Positions 60,130-64,000 of a DNA stretch of 64,000 nt are shown piece after piece; the first letter of the stretch is position 1, and each line of letters starts with the position of its first letter. The notes under the pieces are model-generated. The model searched no databases. It saw only the letters and a list, made by a program, of their open reading frames with translations, and was not told where the DNA came from. The translations under genes were made by a program, and so were the position numbers. Source of the DNA: Actinomucor elegans (taxonomy: Eukaryota; Mucoromycota; Mucoromycetes; Mucorales; Mucoraceae); contig JAMSLZ010000007.1 of assembly GCA_026027325.1 (NCBI GenBank), forward strand, positions 186,001 through 250,000. The letters run 5' to 3'.

Positions 60130-63100
60130 ATGACTGCAACTATTATTGACGGAAAGGCTATTGCCCAGTAAAGTGTCTTGTTTATATTATAAGCCTATTA
60201 GTTCTTACTTTATTTGGCCCCTTTGATAGAACTGTTCGCAACCAAGTAAAAGAACAAATTCTTTCTATCAAGGAAAAGTACCCTCATTTTGATCCTCACT
60301 TGGCCATGATCCAAGTCGGTGCTCGTGAGGATTCTTCTATCTATGTCAAAATGAAAGATAAAGCCGCTAAAGAGGTATTTCTCAGACCAATATGCGCGCA
60401 GATTACTTACAAAAACATGTCATAGACTGGTATCTCCATCACCATGGAAAAGTTACCCGAAACTATCTCTCAAAGCGAACTTTTGAGAAAAGTAAAACAG
60501 TTGAATAACGATTACAGAGTCCATGGTATTCTTGTTCAAATGCCTTTGCCCGATCATATCAGTGAGGCTGCTGTCGTTGATGCAATTGATTATCAAAAGG
60601 ATGTTGATGGGTAAGTGCTTGTTACAGAGACAAAAAAGATGTTAGGTGTTTACGCATATTTATCAGTTTCCATGCCATTAACATCGGTAATATGGCCAAG
60701 AAGGCTGGTGAGCCTCTCTTTTTGCCTTGCACTCCCAAGGGTATCATCCATTTATTGAAATCCACTGGTATCGATATCGCTGGTAAGCAAGCTGCTGTTG
60801 TGGGCCGAAGCGATATTGTAGGTTCTCCCGTAGCCACTCTCTTGACTGCTGAACACGCCACTGTGACCCTTTGTCACTCCAAGACACCCGATATTGAGTC
60901 CATTGTATAGTATTTGTTTGGTTTTTTGAAGTGAAACGTTATTCATGCATATTTCTTCTTTTTTTTTTTAAAAAAAAAAGGTCAGACAAGCAGATATCGT
61001 TGTTGCAGCTGCAGGCAAGACTGAACTTATTAAGGGTGATTGGATCAAACCTGGAGCTGTAATCATTGATGTTGGAACCAATGCTGTCGAAGGTAAACTG
61101 ATGGGTTTTTTTTTATTCGGATAAAATTTCCTTATTTGTACCATATTACAGATGCTACTAAGAAGTCAGGTATCCGTTGGGTCGGTGATGTTGAATATGC
61201 TAAGGCCAAGGAAGTCGCTTCTTTCATTACACCTGTTCCTGGAGGAGTTGGACCTATGACTGTCGCTATGTTGATGCAAAATACAGCCGTCAGTGCCGAG
61301 CGTTGGTTGAGATTGAGCCGCAAGCGCGATATCTCTGCCTTAGAGCTCCATTTAAAGACACCTGTGCCATCTGATATCGAGATTGCCAAAGCTCAAACCC
61401 CTAAACATATTGACGAACTCTGTAAAGAAATCGGTTTGAATGCCACCGAGGTATGGTCATGTAAATAGAAAGTTAAACAAGTATTGACTCGCGTTATAGT
61501 ATGAACTTTACGGCACTGCTAAAGCCAAGATCAATCTTGATGTTTTAGAAAGACTTAAGCACCGCAAGGATGGCCGCTACATTGTAGTTACAGGGTATGT
61601 TCATTACTTAATCTAGTTTACAAGCTCTTATTTAACCGATCTTTCCCACAGTATCACACCTACTCCTCTTGGCGAAGGCAAATCCACTACCACTATTGGT
61701 CTTGTTCAGGCTCTTGGTGCTCATTTGAACAAGGCTGCCTATGCCTGTGTCCGTCAACCTTCTCAAGGACCTACATTCGGTATCAAGGGTGGTGCTGCTG
61801 GTGGTGGTTACTCTCAAGTTATTCCTATGGATGAATTCAATCTTCATATGACCGGTGATTTGCATGCTGTCACTGCTGCCAATAACTTGATGGCTGCTGC
61901 TATTGATGCTCGTATCTTTCACGAAAACACACAATCCAACAAGGCTCTCTTTAATCGTCTTTGCCCTGTCAAGAAGGGTGTCCGTAAATTTGCTCCTGTC
62001 ATGCTGAAGCGTTTGCAAAAGTTGGGTATCACCAAGACCGATCCTAACGAGTTGACTGAGGACGAAATTGCCCGTTTTGTCCGTTTGGATGTTGATCCTG
62101 ATACTATTACCTGGCAGCGTGGCGTTGATGTGAATGATCGTTTCTTGCGCAAAATTACCATTGGCCAAGCACCTACTGAAAAAGGTATGGAACGCCAAAC
62201 TGGTTTTGATATCACTGTAGCTAGCGAAGTCATGGCTGTACTTGCTTTAGCTACTGACTTGAAGGACATGCGTGAGAGATTGGGTAGTATGGTTGTTGCT
62301 TCTTCCAAGAGTGGAGAACCTATTACTGCTGATGATTTCGGTATTGGCGGTGCCTTGACTGTCTTGATGAAGGATGCTATCAAGCCTAATTTGATGCAGA
62401 CTCTTGAAGGTACTCCTACCATTGTTCACGCGTAAGTACATACAAAATTAATTTGTCTTTTGATACTTTATGTGCTAACTTTTTTGATATTAGTGGCCCT
62501 TTTGCCAATATTGCTCATGGTAACTCTTCCATTTTGGCCGACAAGATCGCTCTCAAGTTGGCTGGTTCCGATGGAACTGATATGGAGCCTGGTTACGTCG
62601 TGACTGAAGCTGGTTTCGGCGCAGACATGGGTATGGAAAAGTTCTTTGATATCAAGTGTCGTGTTTCTGGCTTGCAACCCAATGCAGTCATCATTGTAGC
62701 TACTGTCAGAGCTCTCAAGACCCACGGTGACGGCCCAGAAATCGTTGCTGGTAAGCCTTTGCCTGACGTCTACAGTGAAGAAAACTTGGAGCTCTTGGAA
62801 AAGGGCTGCTGTAACTTGGCTAAGCATATTGAAAATGCAAAGAAGTTTGGTGTCCCTGTCGTTGTTGCTGTCAACCGCTTCACGTAAGTCTTTATAGCTC
62901 TATTATTAATCTAATTAGTGCGCTAACGAAATATACTAGTAATGATACTGATGCTGAGATGGAACTTGTTCGTAAGATCTCTTTGGAAGCTGGTGCTTAC
63001 GACGCTGTTGCCTGTGATCACTGGGCTCGTGGAGGTGCTGGCGCCATTGATCTTGGTAAGGCTGTCATCAAGGCTTGTGAGCAACCTAGTAACTTCAAGT

Positions 63101-63527
63101 TCCTATACGATCTTGAACAACCTGTTGAAAACAAGATTGAATCCATTTGTCGCGAAATCTACGGTGCTGATGGCGTTGAATTTAGCGACTTGGCTAAAGA
63201 GAAAATCGAGACCTATACCCGTCAAGGCTTTGCTGCTCTTCCCATATGTATGGCCAAGACACAATATAGTTTCAGTCATGATCCCGCTCTTAAGGGTGTT
63301 CCCAAAGGATTCACTGTGCCCATCCGTGATATTCGTGCTTCTGTTGGTGCTGGTTTCCTTTATCCTTTAGTTGGTGCTATGCAAACTATGGTAAGCTTAT
63401 AAATGAATCAAGAGATATAAAACATTTAACTGACTTTTTTTTTCATCGTTAGCCTGGTTTGCCTACTCGTCCTTGCTTTTTTGATGTCGATTTGGATGAA
63501 AATGGTGAAGTTGTTGGTCTTTTCTAA
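60130..63527 (+). CDS. ADE3: C1-tetrahydrofolate synthase, trifunctional, cytosolic type
   Basis: Eleven exons (60130-60167, 60230-60374, 60426-60610, 60667-60904, 60981-61092, 61152-61450, 61500-61594, 61652-62431, 62494-62883, 62940-63390, 63453-63527; introns 49-76 nt) give 935 residues, close to yeast Ade3. The N-terminal dehydrogenase/cyclohydrolase (1-300) shows [12 protein letters not shown] with the catalytic Tyr and Lys near 51 and 55, [11 protein letters not shown] near 95, [13 protein letters not shown] and [14 protein letters not shown]. The synthetase domain has the ATP loop [11 protein letters not shown] near 373-382, [21 protein letters not shown] and [16 protein letters not shown]. 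It interconverts 10-formyl-, methenyl- and methylene-THF and supplies purine synthesis. There is no mitochondrial presequence, so it is the cytosolic form. Codons are biased to GGT, GCT, ATC and AAG, unlike most neighbours, suggesting high expression. AATAAATAAA lies about 40 bp past the stop. Confidence 0.97.
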
Positions 63528-64000
63528 GAGAATATGTATGATTAAGAGTTACCAAAGTGTAATAGTAATAAATAAAAAAAAGAAAGAATGTGTATATGTA
63601 AATGAATTTCAATATACAGCCAGCTCCATTTAATGACTTTTTCTTCCATGGAAACCACCATTGCTCGCCAAACATCACCGCTTTTAGATCGGCTTTTATG
63701 TATAAAAATTTAGAGCGTAAAAAGTGTAGCACATCAAAAGGCTGAGTTGGCATAGTAATTTTGGAGAAAATGTAGCGCCATACTGAGTGATGCACTTAAC
63801 TTTTAACAAGTAGCAGTAATGAGGAGCAAAAGAGTTATGCAATAAAGATATATGATATATCAACATTGACAGCTTCTGGATTTAGAGGTAGAACGCGGTA
63901 CTGCACAGCATTGCGTCTTTGTTTGTATCGAAAGAAATGTGATGTTTTCAATATTGTCCCCTTGAAATCCAACAAAAAATGAGATGGTAATGAATTAACA
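63528..64000. other. 3' flank of ADE3, nothing else
   Basis: AT-rich sequence with the likely ADE3 polyadenylation region near 63566-63580. A 110-codon frame on the minus strand here is AT-driven and shows no motif. No gene is called up to the window edge. Confidence 0.55.

Noticed and set aside
61632..62422. Long minus-strand frames of 167-188 codons within ADE3
   Set aside because: Antisense shadows of a highly conserved, codon-biased gene.
63463..63795. 110-codon minus-strand frame after ADE3
   Set aside because: Overlaps the ADE3 last exon antisense and has no recognisable domain.

Overview
The window is nuclear DNA of a filamentous fungus, most likely an early-diverging one of the Mucoromycota (Mucorales-like). 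The evidence is AT-rich intergenic sequence, very short introns (about 80 reconstructed, all GT-AG, 47 to 80 nt except one with an uncertain donor), single-gene transcription units, and gene types common in that group (an HSPA12-type Hsp70-like protein, lineage-specific proteins of unknown function). No rRNA, tRNA, CRISPR or intact transposon was recognised. All exon structures were built by hand: every exon set was checked for phase continuity and for family motifs across the joins.

Layout, left to right. 1-9.6 kb: a 3'-truncated gene at the left edge, a Ser/Thr-rich unknown protein, then a same-strand (minus) run of a mitochondrial GGQ rescue factor (RSO55/C12orf65 type), the diphthamide J-protein DPH4, and a divergent 3-hydroxyisobutyryl-CoA hydrolase-like protein. 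9.6-19.2 kb: gene-poor, with a four-finger C2H2 transcription factor and scattered coding-like remnants. 19.2-32 kb (plus strand): palmitoyltransferase PFA4, a KH-like conserved protein interrupted by a frameshift, a 1109-residue two-headed Hsp70-like protein, and a Cys-rich unknown protein. 32.5-39.6 kb: CFT2 (pre-mRNA 3'-end processing), COA4 (cytochrome oxidase assembly) and a RasGEF. 42-50 kb: a dysferlin-domain protein, a metaxin/Sam37 outer-membrane protein, a lineage-type unknown protein, and a nested 463-bp tandem repeat. 50-57.5 kb: a class I phosphatidylinositol transfer protein with an 8-nt micro-exon, CCZ1 (Rab7 GEF), a DUF4396 membrane protein and a small single-pass membrane protein. 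60-63.5 kb: the trifunctional C1-tetrahydrofolate synthase (ADE3 type), whose codon use looks strongly selected.

The genes are mostly independent housekeeping functions: mitochondrial biogenesis (RSO55, COA4, metaxin), membrane traffic and lipid transfer (CCZ1, PITP, PFA4), RNA processing (CFT2), Ras signalling and one-carbon metabolism. The least ordinary items are the tandem Hsp70-like protein with degraded nucleotide-binding motifs, the nested tandem repeat carrying a Cys-rich reading frame, the catalytically altered HIBCH-like protein, and a dispersed short repeat motif found at six places.
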